DNA of 64,000 nucleotides from Glaciecola sp964195425 (GTDB lineage: Bacteria > Pseudomonadota > Gammaproteobacteria > Enterobacterales > Alteromonadaceae): positions 42,013 to 106,012 of the forward strand of contig CAXMOM010000011.1 in assembly GCA_964195425.1 (NCBI GenBank), written 5' to 3'. Made by a program: the position numbers and the translations under genes. The notes under the pieces were generated by a model that was not told where the DNA came from, made no database searches, and saw only the letters and a program-made list of their open reading frames with translations. This document shows positions 9,072 through 18,239 of the stretch, in pieces (positions within the stretch are counted from its first letter, which is position 1; each line of letters begins with the position of its first letter).

Positions 9072-11137
9072 ATGAAATAATACAAAACTTTCAATTTATT
9101 CGTCCTGAGTGGTTATGGGCTTTGTTGGCAATTGTGATTGCTTATGCAGTAAAACTTAAGTTTGGCAAAGACCAAAACGTATGGCAACAGATTATCCCAG
9201 CCCATCTTTACCAACAAATGATTGTGCGTAAAGGCCTGGTAATATCCAATAAGTTCATGCATTTTGCTACGGTCTCATTGTTGTTAGCGATTATTGCTAT
9301 TGCAGGACCAAGCTGGGAGAAATTACCTCAGGCGGTGTATCAAACTCAGGCAGGTAAAGTGATTTTAATGGATATGTCTATGTCTATGCGTGCTACAGAC
9401 TTGTCTCCCAACAGACTAACCAGAGCACGATTTAAAGCCATAGACTTAGTTAACGAAGTAAAAGAAGGTGAAACCGGCTTAGTCGCCTATGCAGGAGACG
9501 CTTTTGTCGTAAGTCCACTTACTGACGATGTAAATACATTAGTGAGCTTACTGCCTGTTTTAGCACCTGAAATAATGCCGATACAAGGCAGCATTGCTTT
9601 AAACGGATTACGCCAGGCCGCCTCATTGCTCGAAAATGCGGGGTATCAGCAAGGCCAAATTTATTGGGTAACCGATGGTATTCGCTATGATGAAATAAAA
9701 GAAGTAAGAAACTTTATTATTAAGTCTTCGTTTGATGTATCTGCATTATTGGTTGGCACGGAAATCGGAGCACCTATCGCAATGGAAGATGGACAGCTTT
9801 TAAAAGACTACTCAGGTAAAATTGTGGTGCCTAGCATTAACTCTCGATATATGAACCAAGCAATGGCCGGCACAAATGGCAAATATCATTTGTTTGCCAG
9901 TGACAATAGCGACATTCAGGCAATTAAGCGCGAAATAGAATTTGATCAACAGCAACAATCAAAAGAGGTTGAAAACACAAGCGGTGATACGTTTAAAGAT
10001 ATGGGCCCTTACCTTGTCTTATTACTGCTACCAGTGGCAGCCTATAGTTTTAGAAGAGGCGTTCTAAGCATAGCTCTTTTGGGCAGCCTTATATTAGGAC
10101 TTAGTAGCAACAGTCCGAAGGCTTATGCTATACAAACAGATACTGCTCTTGATGGCTCACAAGCAGCATCGCCAGAAATCACCTTAGCGAACCCGCCCAT
10201 TGCGGCTGAAAGCATGCTTGATAAAGCATTTAAAAATGCTGACCAAAGAGGAAAAATCGCCTTCGACAATAAAGATTATGAAAAGGCCGAAACTCTTTTT
10301 GAAGACAGCGCATGGCAAGCGGCCAGTGCCTATAAAAATGGAAATTATGAGCAAGCGGAAGCTTTGTATAGTCAACTAGCACAGCGTCCCAATAGCGATC
10401 AGGCCAATGTCTTAAACAATTTATATAACAAAGGAAATGCCTTAGCAAAGCAAGGCAAGCTTGAAGAGGCACTTGAAGCTTATAACGAGGTGTTAAGCGT
10501 CGATGCTGGCTACGAGCCAGCGAGAGCCAACAAGCAACTTATTGAAAAATTACTAGAGCAACAGCAGGAACAAGAACAGCAAAAACAAGAAGACGAAAAA
10601 GATCAGAATAATGAGTCATCTGAGCAAAACAGCGACGAACAAGAGCAAAGCGAACAACAAGGCGATTCACAAGATCAGCAAGACCAATCAAAATCTAGTG
10701 AGCAGGATAGTTCTCAGCAACAAGACTCTGAAGAACAAAGCTCAGACAAAGAAAACTCTCAAAATCAAAACGCCGAGCAACAAGACGATGAATCGTTAAA
10801 GCAAGAAGCGCAAGAACAAAACGCACAAGACCAAGAACAAAAAGAATCTCAACAAGCGCAGTCGGAACAACAAGAACCGCAAGAGCAAGAATCTTCCGTT
10901 CAAGATCAACAAAGTGAGCAAGGCAAAGAACAAGAAGAACAAGAACAAAGGGCCGCAATTTCAAATCAAATCAACATGGACGATTTAACGCCCGAACAAA
11001 AAGAAGAATTGCAAAGAATGCAGATGATCCTAAATAAAATCCCCGACGACCCCGCATATTTACTAAAACGTAAAATGCAGCTTGAAGCGTATAAACGTAA
11101 AAATAATCCGTCTCCTCCTGAACAGGAAAATTGGTAG
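9068..11137 (+). CDS. VWA and TPR membrane protein (BatB/BatC-like fusion) with Gln/Glu-rich tail
   Basis: Protein of 689 residues. N-terminal membrane helices are followed by a VWA domain (about 95-300) with the MIDAS motif DMSMS and VTDGIRYDE, then a hydrophobic segment near 312-350. TPR repeats (about 400-500; AYKNGNYEQAEALYSQL, NKGNALAKQGKLEEALEAYN) follow. The last 130 residues before a short conserved end are extremely rich in Gln, Glu, Asp and Ser. In other bacteria BatB (VWA) and BatC (TPR) are often separate proteins; here they are one. The low-complexity tail is probably a flexible periplasmic linker. Role in envelope stress or oxygen tolerance is inferred from the Bat name only. 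Confidence 0.88.
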   Translation: MNEIIQNFQFIRPEWLWALLAIVIAYAVKLKFGKDQNVWQQIIPAHLYQQMIVRKGLVISNKFMHFATVSLLLAIIAIAGPSWEKLPQAVYQTQAGKVILMDMSMSMRATDLSPNRLTRARFKAIDLVNEVKEGETGLVAYAGDAFVVSPLTDDVNTLVSLLPVLAPEIMPIQGSIALNGLRQAASLLENAGYQQGQIYWVTDGIRYDEIKEVRNFIIKSSFDVSALLVGTEIGAPIAMEDGQLLKDYSGKIVVPSINSRYMNQAMAGTNGKYHLFASDNSDIQAIKREIEFDQQQQSKEVENTSGDTFKDMGPYLVLLLLPVAAYSFRRGVLSIALLGSLILGLSSNSPKAYAIQTDTALDGSQAASPEITLANPPIAAESMLDKAFKNADQRGKIAFDNKDYEKAETLFEDSAWQAASAYKNGNYEQAEALYSQLAQRPNSDQANVLNNLYNKGNALAKQGKLEEALEAYNEVLSVDAGYEPARANKQLIEKLLEQQQEQEQQKQEDEKDQNNESSEQNSDEQEQSEQQGDSQDQQDQSKSSEQDSSQQQDSEEQSSDKENSQNQNAEQQDDESLKQEAQEQNAQDQEQKESQQAQSEQQEPQEQESSVQDQQSEQGKEQEEQEQRAAISNQINMDDLTPEQKEELQRMQMILNKIPDDPAYLLKRKMQLEAYKRKNNPSPPEQENW

Positions 11138-11142
11138 TTAGT

Positions 11143-12891
11143 ATGAAACTTATAAATCATCCACCTTATTCATTTTCTCAGCGTCTGTTCATGCTAATGA
11201 GCATTGTATGTTTATTAAGCCCACTTATGTTTGTCGCCTCTGTTAACGCACAGGTAACGCAGTTAAGCTCGAGTGTTGATCGAAATAATATTTTATTAGA
11301 CGAGTCTTTTCGACTCACCATCGTTGCCGCTGGCTCAGCCGCACGAGATGCCATAGATTTCAGCGCATTACAAACCAACTTTAGGATAAGCCAGCCATCA
11401 TTTAGCCAGTCTACACAAATTATTAATGGTTCGATGTCCCGCACCGTCACCTGGACGGTAGACTTGTATCCGAAACAAATTGGCTCATTCACTATTGCTA
11501 GCTTGGCCATTGACGGTAAATCCAGTAATGAATTTACGGTGCGCGTGTTACCGGTCGATACCGCAAGTGGCGAGCAGCCAAGAGAATTTTATGTCACCTC
11601 AAACATAGACAATCAAACTGTATACTTACAACAACAAATTTTGTACACCGTCAAAATTCACCTTGCTCGTGACATTCAGCGAGGTCAGCTAACGCAGCCT
11701 GATTTAGTCGGTGCTATTGTTGAGCAAATAGGAGAGGATGAAGATTACCAAGAGATTATAGATGGTGTTCGCTACCGTATTATTGAAAGAAAGTACGCCA
11801 TTATCCCCCAAGCAAGCGGAAACTATATTGTTGCCGGTCCAATATTTGAAGCAGAAGTACCGACCAATTCACGCCGAAGTTTTGCCAATTTTGGACGCAG
11901 TAAAAGTATCTCCCGCCGCGCACCTGATATAAACATAGCCGTACTCCCTATTCCCGACAATTACAACGATACGTGGTTGCCCAGCGAGTTAGTAGAAATT
12001 ATCGAGCAGTGGCAGGGCAACACCGATCCCTATATGGTAGGTGAGCCCGTTACCCGCACAATTACCCTAACGGCGCTTGGATTGACTAAAGAACAGTTAC
12101 CCACTATCAATTTACCCTATCATCCTAGCTTCAAGGTATACCCTGAACAACCTACCTTAGCCACAGTTGAGCGGAACAATAAATTAATAGCCCAAGGTGT
12201 GTTTAACAGCGCAATTATTCCCGAACAAGCGGGTAGCTTTGTGCTGCCCGAAGCTCGCATACCATGGTTTAATGTTAATACAGGCGAAACTGAATTTGCT
12301 ATTTTACCGGCCCGTTCAATTGAAGTGGTATCTAAGCCAAGCAATGCTGAGGCGATAGAGCAAACAGCAACAGCGTCGAATTTGCAAGAAAACAATACAC
12401 CGCGAAGCCAAGCCGAACAAGCTGATTTGCCGATGCAACTGCGTACTATGAATTGGCTGCACTACTTATTAATTGCTTCTAATTTACTAACACTACTTGC
12501 CCTGTATGTGTTTTGGCTAATGAAAAGTGGAACTCAGCGTCGCGCCAAGCACTCGCAACAAGCAGTCGTTAGTCCATTTGCTAATGAAGATGCTGCGTTT
12601 AAGCGCGTAAAAGAAGGCTTAGAGCAAGGCAAACTGGACGGGCTTAGCAACGACCTTGAAATATGGCTACAGGCCTTATTTACTCAGCAGTTCTATTCAA
12701 TTAGTGCAAGCTTAGCAACATATCCAGAATCGCAAGCTCTTGACACCTACAACAAAGTACTAGCTAATAGCTTTTCATCGCAGCATCAGCAAATTGATTA
12801 TCGCGAGTTCATTGAACGTTTAACACAGTTTAGAATGCTTGCGAAAAAAGATAATAATGAAACCGTACTGTCGATGCTCTATCCAAAGTAG
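11143..12891 (+). CDS. BatD-like secreted/membrane protein
   Basis: Protein of 582 residues from the ATG at 11143, which gives a clean signal peptide (KLINHPP, then a hydrophobic run LFMLMSIVCLLSPLMFVA, cleavage near VNA-QV). A TTG at 11131 would add four residues before the signal but overlaps the previous gene, with its AGGA too close. The body is beta-rich with the BatD pattern (VDRNNILLDESFRLTI, YPKQIGSFTI). A single membrane helix (LLIASNLLTLLALYVFWLM) near residue 450 is followed by a cytoplasmic helical tail. Such proteins are annotated as oxygen-tolerance or Bat proteins; the mechanism is unknown. Last gene of the MoxR run. Confidence 0.85.
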   Translation: MKLINHPPYSFSQRLFMLMSIVCLLSPLMFVASVNAQVTQLSSSVDRNNILLDESFRLTIVAAGSAARDAIDFSALQTNFRISQPSFSQSTQIINGSMSRTVTWTVDLYPKQIGSFTIASLAIDGKSSNEFTVRVLPVDTASGEQPREFYVTSNIDNQTVYLQQQILYTVKIHLARDIQRGQLTQPDLVGAIVEQIGEDEDYQEIIDGVRYRIIERKYAIIPQASGNYIVAGPIFEAEVPTNSRRSFANFGRSKSISRRAPDINIAVLPIPDNYNDTWLPSELVEIIEQWQGNTDPYMVGEPVTRTITLTALGLTKEQLPTINLPYHPSFKVYPEQPTLATVERNNKLIAQGVFNSAIIPEQAGSFVLPEARIPWFNVNTGETEFAILPARSIEVVSKPSNAEAIEQTATASNLQENNTPRSQAEQADLPMQLRTMNWLHYLLIASNLLTLLALYVFWLMKSGTQRRAKHSQQAVVSPFANEDAAFKRVKEGLEQGKLDGLSNDLEIWLQALFTQQFYSISASLATYPESQALDTYNKVLANSFSSQHQQIDYREFIERLTQFRMLAKKDNNETVLSMLYPK

Positions 12892-12927
12892 TCGGGTTTT
12901 GAAAATAATTTAAAATAAGTTGGCCTT

Positions 12928-13479
12928 ATGGGAAATAAATCTGAGGATGTCACGGTCTTATCTGACATGAAGACAAAACAAACCCGATATGAAGCTTTGG
13001 TTAGGGCATTTCACACCGATATTTTTAGATATGCGGTGTGGTTAATTAAAGATAAAACGATTGCGGAAGACGTTGTACAAGAGACTTTTTTGCGCGCTTG
13101 GAAATCGTTAGATTCATTAAAAGATGAAGCTGCCGCTAAAGCATGGCTGATTACGATATTACGTAGAGAAAATGCTCGCCGTTTTGAGCGCAAACAGTTC
13201 GACACCGTTGATATTGAAGATGTCTCTGTTGCCGATACCGCAGCACATAGCGAAGATACTATGCAGCAACGGGAAATTCGCAGAGCAATTATGAGCTTGA
13301 GTATAGAGTATAGAGAGCCCTTAACTATGCAAATCCTTATGGGCTTTAGTGGTGACGAAATTGCCGCGCAACTTAATTTAAACAAAAACACCGTAATGAC
13401 ACGGTTATTTAGAGCTAGAAATCAATTGAAAGAAATACTTACCTCTCAAATGAATTATGGGGAGCAGAACAATGGATGA
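12928..13479 (+). CDS. ECF-type RNA polymerase sigma-70 factor
   Basis: Sigma factor of 183 residues. Region 2 (about 25-95) includes IFRYAVWLIKDKTIAEDVVQETFLRAWKS, and region 4 (about 120-175) includes the helix-turn-helix ALTMQ-like stretch with GFSGDEIAAQLNLNKNTVMTRLFRARN. The first ATG is used; an in-frame ATG at 12967 would also leave region 2 intact. It lies 36 bp after batD and overlaps the DUF3379 gene by 8 bp, the usual sigma/anti-sigma pairing. Its regulon is not evident; the upstream MoxR/Bat genes are a candidate target by proximity only. Confidence 0.92.
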   Translation: MGNKSEDVTVLSDMKTKQTRYEALVRAFHTDIFRYAVWLIKDKTIAEDVVQETFLRAWKSLDSLKDEAAAKAWLITILRRENARRFERKQFDTVDIEDVSVADTAAHSEDTMQQREIRRAIMSLSIEYREPLTMQILMGFSGDEIAAQLNLNKNTVMTRLFRARNQLKEILTSQMNYGEQNNG

Positions 13480-14173
13480 TCTAACGTTTAGAAAAGCTGT
13501 TTACGCTGAACCTTTTACCACCGACCCAGCAGTACTAGACGCTGCCGCGCAAGACCCTAAAAAGCAGGCCTTTTGGAAAGGCATAAAGGCTATGGAAAAT
13601 GAGCTTAAAGCTGCGATGCAAATTCCAGTACCAGAGAACTTAGCTGAAAAGCTAATTTTACGGCAATCCCTTAGTGAACATAATAGTCACTCACAGAAAC
13701 GCCCATGGTACTTGGCCTTAGCAGCATCGGTAGTATTTGCATCTGTATTAACAATAGGAATGTTAAATACTGGCAATAACAAGCTCACCAACGATGTATT
13801 TGCACACATGAGTCATGTTGATGTAGAAATAATGAAAGGTATACCTGTTGGCCCCAATACTATAAACGATAAACTGGCTAGCTTTAATGGCCAAGTCAAC
13901 GGCGACTTAGGTGAAGTAGTATCGGCTAATTACTGCTACCTAGATAAAATTAAGAGTTTGCATTTAATAATACGCGGCGAGAACGGCTTAACTTCATTGT
14001 TCGTTGTACCCGACTCTATCACTGAATCGTTAAGTGACACTTTTAATAACGCTACATATGAAGGTGTATCATTTCTTCTCAACTCGGCTAAAGTAATTGT
14101 CGTTGGAGAAAATAAGGCTGATGTACAGCTGCTAGAAAAGCGCGCCAAACAAGCAATGTCGTTTACTGCTTAA
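13472..14173 (+). CDS. DUF3379 membrane protein, probable anti-sigma factor
   Basis: Protein of 233 residues. The start at 13472 is chosen because GGGGAG lies eight bases upstream; an ATG at 13457 would precede that ribosome site. The cytoplasmic N-terminus (about 1-75) has conserved DDLTFRKAVYAEP and FWKGIKAMENELKAAMQIPVP. One membrane helix (WYLALAASVVFASVLTIGML, about 80-99) leads to a periplasmic C-terminal domain. This is the DUF3379 layout found beside ECF sigma factors in Alteromonadales. An anti-sigma role is inferred from topology and overlap with the sigma gene. Confidence 0.82.
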   Translation: MDDLTFRKAVYAEPFTTDPAVLDAAAQDPKKQAFWKGIKAMENELKAAMQIPVPENLAEKLILRQSLSEHNSHSQKRPWYLALAASVVFASVLTIGMLNTGNNKLTNDVFAHMSHVDVEIMKGIPVGPNTINDKLASFNGQVNGDLGEVVSANYCYLDKIKSLHLIIRGENGLTSLFVVPDSITESLSDTFNNATYEGVSFLLNSAKVIVVGENKADVQLLEKRAKQAMSFTA

Positions 14174-14192
14174 TACACGCCCCAATAATATT

Positions 14193-14238
14193 AAAAAGCG
14201 CCTGCTATTTTCTAATATAGTACAAAGGCGCTTTTTTT
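14193..14238 (+). terminator. Intrinsic terminator after the sigma/anti-sigma pair
   Basis: The arms AAAAAGCGCCT and AGGCGCTTTTTTT form a strong stem with a 22-base loop, ending in a seven-T run. It lies 20 bp after the DUF3379 stop and before putP. Confidence 0.85.
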
Positions 14239-14304
14239 GTGTTTATCCTGTTAGACTAGCCACATCACGTCCTATAAAAAATATAATAATAAAAGGTAGT
14301 ATTC

Positions 14305-15819
14305 ATGGAATTTGGCACATATATATCGCTGGCAGTTTATTTCTTGATAATGTTGGGCATAGGCCTCTATGCATTTAAAACCAATGAAGACAATGCGTCA
14401 GGCTATTTGCTAGGCGGCAGAAAGTTAAGCGCACCGGTCACGGCTCTTTCTGCCGGTGCTTCTGATATGAGTGGATGGATGCTAATGGGCGTGCCCGGCG
14501 CCATGTATATATCGGGTGCCTCTTCACTGTGGATTGCTTTTGGTCTTACATTTGGCGCGTGGATGAACTATTTAGTGGTAGCGCCCCGTCTCAGAATTTT
14601 TACCGAGGTTGCTAACGACTCCATCACCTTGCCTGATTATTTTGAGAATCGTTTTTTAGACAAAACAAGAATGCTTCGCGTAATTGCTTCAATTGTTATC
14701 ATTCTCTTTTTTACACTGTACACATCTTCAGGGGTGGTGGCAGGCGGAAAGTTGTTTGAATCATCTTTTGGTTTAAGCTATCAAATAGGCATATTTATTA
14801 CTGCAGGCGTTGTAGTAACCTATACCTTTTTTGGCGGTTTTACAGCGGTATCTATCACCGATTTCGTGCAAGGTTGCATTATGTTTATAGCGCTTATTTT
14901 AGTTCCCAGCGTAGTTATATTTGAACTAGGTGGTATTAACCAAACCTTAGAAAGCGTAGCGGCCATAAACCCTAATTTACTATCGTTAATGACCGATGGT
15001 GCCACAGGCGAAACCCTAGGCTTTGTTGCCATTATTTCGTTATTGTCGTGGGGCCTAGGCTACTTTGGACAGCCACATATTATCGTAAGATTTATGGCCA
15101 TTAGCAGTGCTAAACAATTACCAGCCGCCCGAAGAATTGGTATGACGTGGATGATAGTCTCTTTAGCTGGCGCTGCCATGACAGGCATATTTGGTCTTGC
15201 CTACATGACCGGTAGCGGCATTCCACTTGATGATCCAGAAACCATATTTATTGTGCTATCGCAGCTACTCTTTAACCCGCTTATTGGTGGTTTCTTATTA
15301 GCCGCTATTTTAGCGGCCATTATGAGTACCATATCTTCTCAATTACTAGTTACATCTAGTTCATTAACACGTGACGTATATGCTTGTTTTATCAACAAAG
15401 AAGCAACTGAAAGTCAGCAGGTAATGGTTGGTCGCATTTGCGTGATTGTCGTGGCTGTTGCCGCTATTGGAATGGCCTTAGGCGAAAACAAAACAATATT
15501 GTCTCTTGTGAGCAATGCATGGGCGGGTTTTGGCGCCGCTTTTGGTCCACTGGTAATTATCTCGCTACTTTGGAGTAAGATGACTAAAGCTAGTGCAATT
15601 GGGGGCATGCTAGGAGGCACCATTACCGTTTTAGTTTGGATTTTTGTGCCCATTGATGCCCAAGGAACTGTTTTATCTTCGCATATTTATGAAATAATCC
15701 CTGGGGTTTTGGTCTCCTCGGCCGTTATAGTGATTATGAGCAAAATGATGCCCGACCAAGACTCGGAAGTATCGTCACTGTTTAATCAATTTACGCGTCG
15801 TTATAAAACCGATTCGTAA
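14305..15819 (+). CDS. putP: Sodium/proline symporter PutP
   Basis: Sodium:solute symporter of 504 residues, the usual PutP length, with about 12-13 membrane helices. Family blocks include YLLGGRKLSAPVTALSAGAS, DMSGWMLMGVPGAMY, NDSITLPDYFENRF, WGLGYFGQPHIIVRFMAI and ISSQLLVTSSSLTRD. The Na+ and proline sites of PutP map to these blocks. The gene stands alone between terminators, 22 bp before an EAL-HDOD gene with which it may be cotranscribed. Substrate L-proline is the best guess; other SSS substrates cannot be fully excluded. Confidence 0.92.
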   Translation: MEFGTYISLAVYFLIMLGIGLYAFKTNEDNASGYLLGGRKLSAPVTALSAGASDMSGWMLMGVPGAMYISGASSLWIAFGLTFGAWMNYLVVAPRLRIFTEVANDSITLPDYFENRFLDKTRMLRVIASIVIILFFTLYTSSGVVAGGKLFESSFGLSYQIGIFITAGVVVTYTFFGGFTAVSITDFVQGCIMFIALILVPSVVIFELGGINQTLESVAAINPNLLSLMTDGATGETLGFVAIISLLSWGLGYFGQPHIIVRFMAISSAKQLPAARRIGMTWMIVSLAGAAMTGIFGLAYMTGSGIPLDDPETIFIVLSQLLFNPLIGGFLLAAILAAIMSTISSQLLVTSSSLTRDVYACFINKEATESQQVMVGRICVIVVAVAAIGMALGENKTILSLVSNAWAGFGAAFGPLVIISLLWSKMTKASAIGGMLGGTITVLVWIFVPIDAQGTVLSSHIYEIIPGVLVSSAVIVIMSKMMPDQDSEVSSLFNQFTRRYKTDS

Positions 15820-15840
15820 TATCAATATTTATCGAGGCAT

Positions 15841-17061
15841 ATGGCTTTTTTCGCAGCGCGACAACCTATATTAGACATTAATAAAAATGTGTACGGATAC
15901 GAGTTATTATTTCGTACTGGTAGCGACAATGTGTTCCCTGATATAGACCAGGAAAAAGCCACATCGAAAATGATTGAAGGTCTACAGTTTGACTTAGGCC
16001 TTAATAAAATATCTTCGGGAAAGTTTGCTTTTATAAACTTTACCGAAGAATCGATAGTTAAATCGTACCCAAGACTTCTCCCTAAAGACAAAGTCGTTAT
16101 TGAAATTCTTGAGACGGTGAACCCCACAGATGAAATTTATTCCGAACTAAAACAATTACATGATGAAGGCTATGTTATAGCCCTAGACGATTTTATTCAT
16201 ACTGAACAATGGGAACGGTTTTACGAAATATGTAAAATTATAAAGGTCGATTGTTTAAACATCTTAGAAGATGAACTAACGCAAATCGCTCACCTAAAAA
16301 AACGCCATCCCCATATTGTACTGCTGGCTGAAAAAGTTGAAAGCTATGATGAATTTACACGCTATGTAGATTTGGGCTTTGATTTATTTCAAGGTTATTT
16401 TTTTAGTAAGCCTGAACTCATGACAAACGCCAGTATGTCTTCTTCTCAGGCATTGCTCTCGAGTCTATTGAGCGAGATTACTAAAGCCGTTCCCGATATC
16501 AAGCTAATCACTGGCGCACTCGAAATGGATGCTGGTTTATCTTTTAAAGTGCTGCGGTATACGCAATCCCCGTTATTTAAGCGTGGCGGCAAAATCGAAA
16601 GTATAAGGCACGCAGTAGTAATGCTAGGCAAAGCCGAACTAGAGCGTATTATAACGCTGCTCTTTGCAGCCTCGTTAGGCAGCAATAAACCGACTGAACT
16701 TATTAAACTTTCGATGCATCGCGCAAAATTTTGCGAGGGCTTAGCAACAATGTCGCACACAGATGATAATGTGTCTTCAGCATTTTTGGTGGGCATGCTC
16801 TCACTTATTGATGCAATGCTAGATGCAAGCATAGAGGATCTTATTGGCAATATGCCACTTTCAGATTCTATTAAAGAAGCACTTTTAACAAGCAAAGGTT
16901 GGCTCGGCGAAGCTGTATTAGTCTGTGAAATAATCGAAAAGGGTGAGTGGATAAAGCTCGATAAAGCCTGCGCGGTTATGAAACTTGAATACGACGAGGT
17001 TGTCTCGGCATATATAGATTCAGCTATTTGGGCGGAAGAGCGCCTTGATCTAATGATATAA
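15841..17061 (+). CDS. EAL-HDOD signalling protein (degenerate EAL)
   Basis: Protein of 406 residues. The N-terminal EAL-like domain (about 1-200) begins FFAARQPILDINKNVYGYELLFRTG and contains LDDFIHTEQW and LFQGYFFSKPEL. The EAL signature reads ELL, and the DDFGTG loop is degenerate, so c-di-GMP hydrolysis is unlikely. The C-terminal half is an HDOD domain (VLRYTQSPLF, IRHAVVMLGKAELERIITLL) lacking HD catalytic residues. This is the YuxH/CdgJ architecture, generally a non-enzymatic signalling scaffold affecting motility or biofilm. It follows putP by 21 bp. The partner is unknown. Confidence 0.88.
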   Translation: MAFFAARQPILDINKNVYGYELLFRTGSDNVFPDIDQEKATSKMIEGLQFDLGLNKISSGKFAFINFTEESIVKSYPRLLPKDKVVIEILETVNPTDEIYSELKQLHDEGYVIALDDFIHTEQWERFYEICKIIKVDCLNILEDELTQIAHLKKRHPHIVLLAEKVESYDEFTRYVDLGFDLFQGYFFSKPELMTNASMSSSQALLSSLLSEITKAVPDIKLITGALEMDAGLSFKVLRYTQSPLFKRGGKIESIRHAVVMLGKAELERIITLLFAASLGSNKPTELIKLSMHRAKFCEGLATMSHTDDNVSSAFLVGMLSLIDAMLDASIEDLIGNMPLSDSIKEALLTSKGWLGEAVLVCEIIEKGEWIKLDKACAVMKLEYDEVVSAYIDSAIWAEERLDLMI

Positions 17062-17236
17062 GTTCCTTGTTTGTTGCTACACATCCTGTACATCTGATTA
17101 AATTAACATACTTATAACAAAACCATCTAATAAGTTATAAAACAGTAATTAACGATAACGATTTGTGATAGTAGACTTTCTAAAACATGTTAAAATTATA
17201 TGCATATAAGCAATTAGTATATAAAATTATTGGTGA

Positions 17237-17295
17237 TTAGGCCCAAATACCACCCTAAATACAAAAAATGAAACAAAGGTGCCTAGTTTTTTTTG
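17237..17295 (+). terminator. Hairpin with T-run in the spacer before cysD
   Basis: TTAGGC (17237-17242) can pair with GCCTAG (17281-17286), with an additional ACC/GGT pairing inside, immediately followed by eight Ts. It could terminate the EAL-HDOD transcript, or act as an attenuator in the cysD leader, since cysD starts only 30 bp downstream. The stem is short with a long loop, so the call is weak. Confidence 0.4.
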
Positions 17296-17324
17296 TCTGT
17301 TAATTAATACAAGTAGAGTAAAAT

Positions 17325-18239
17325 ATGACTGCTAAATTGCCCTCCATGACGCACCTCAAACAACTTGAGGCCGAGAGCATACATATCTTCAGAGAAGTCG
17401 CTGCTGAGTTCGATAACCCAGTAATGCTTTATTCGGTAGGTAAAGATTCATCGGTGCTATTACATTTAGCACGAAAAGCCTTCGCACCAGGTACTATTCC
17501 CTTCCCGCTTTTACATGTAGACACTACATGGAAATTCAAAGAAATGATTGAGTTCAGAGACCAAATTGCTAAAAAGCTCAATTTGAACCTGCTTGTACAT
17601 ACCAATCAAGAAGGCGTTGACCAAGGCGTAAATCCTTTCTCAGTCGGTAGTGCTAAACATACCGACATAATGAAAACTGTTGCTCTTAAACAAGCATTAA
17701 ATCACTACAAATTTGATGCTGCTTTTGGCGGTGCTCGTCGCGATGAAGAGAAATCTCGCGCAAAAGAACGCGTATATTCATTTAGAGATGAAAATCACCG
17801 CTGGGACCCCAAAAACCAACGCCCAGAGTTATGGAATATCTATAATTCACAAATCAATAAAGGCGAGAGTATAAGAGTATTTCCAATGTCCAATTGGACA
17901 GAGCTTGATATATGGCAGTATATCTATTCAGAAAACATTGAAATTCCCTCTTTGTATCTAGCTAAACCGCGTCCGGTGGTTGACCGCGATGGTGTGTTAA
18001 TAATGGTCGACGACGACCGTATGCCGCTAAAAGAAGGTGAAGTGCCAGAAATGAAGTCTGTTCGTTTTAGAACGCTTGGCTGCTATCCACTTACTGGAGC
18101 GGTAGAGTCTGTAGCCGACACTTTGCCAGACGTTATACAAGAAATGCTGCTAACCAAAACCTCAGAGCGTCAAGGTCGAATAATTGATAGCGATTCTTCA
18201 GGTTCTATGGAGAAAAAGAAAATGGAGGGTTACTTCTAA
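17325..18239 (+). CDS. cysD: Sulfate adenylyltransferase small subunit CysD
   Basis: PAPS-reductase-like/ATP-pyrophosphatase protein of 304 residues that forms APS from sulfate and ATP together with the GTPase CysN. Motifs are the PP-loop MLYSVGKDSSVLLHLA, FPLLHVDTTWKF, GGARRDEEKSRAKER, FPMSNWTELDIWQYI and the C-terminal GRIIDSD. The start is the ATG following AGTAGAG. Its stop overlaps the cysC start by one base (TAATG). First gene of the cysDCQN run. Confidence 0.97.
   Translation: MTAKLPSMTHLKQLEAESIHIFREVAAEFDNPVMLYSVGKDSSVLLHLARKAFAPGTIPFPLLHVDTTWKFKEMIEFRDQIAKKLNLNLLVHTNQEGVDQGVNPFSVGSAKHTDIMKTVALKQALNHYKFDAAFGGARRDEEKSRAKERVYSFRDENHRWDPKNQRPELWNIYNSQINKGESIRVFPMSNWTELDIWQYIYSENIEIPSLYLAKPRPVVDRDGVLIMVDDDRMPLKEGEVPEMKSVRFRTLGCYPLTGAVESVADTLPDVIQEMLLTKTSERQGRIIDSDSSGSMEKKKMEGYF

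Noticed and set aside
16446..17093. Long open frame (215 codons) on the reverse strand across the EAL-HDOD gene
   Set aside because: Ser/Ile-rich composition with no family pattern; it mirrors the clearly coding forward EAL-HDOD frame.
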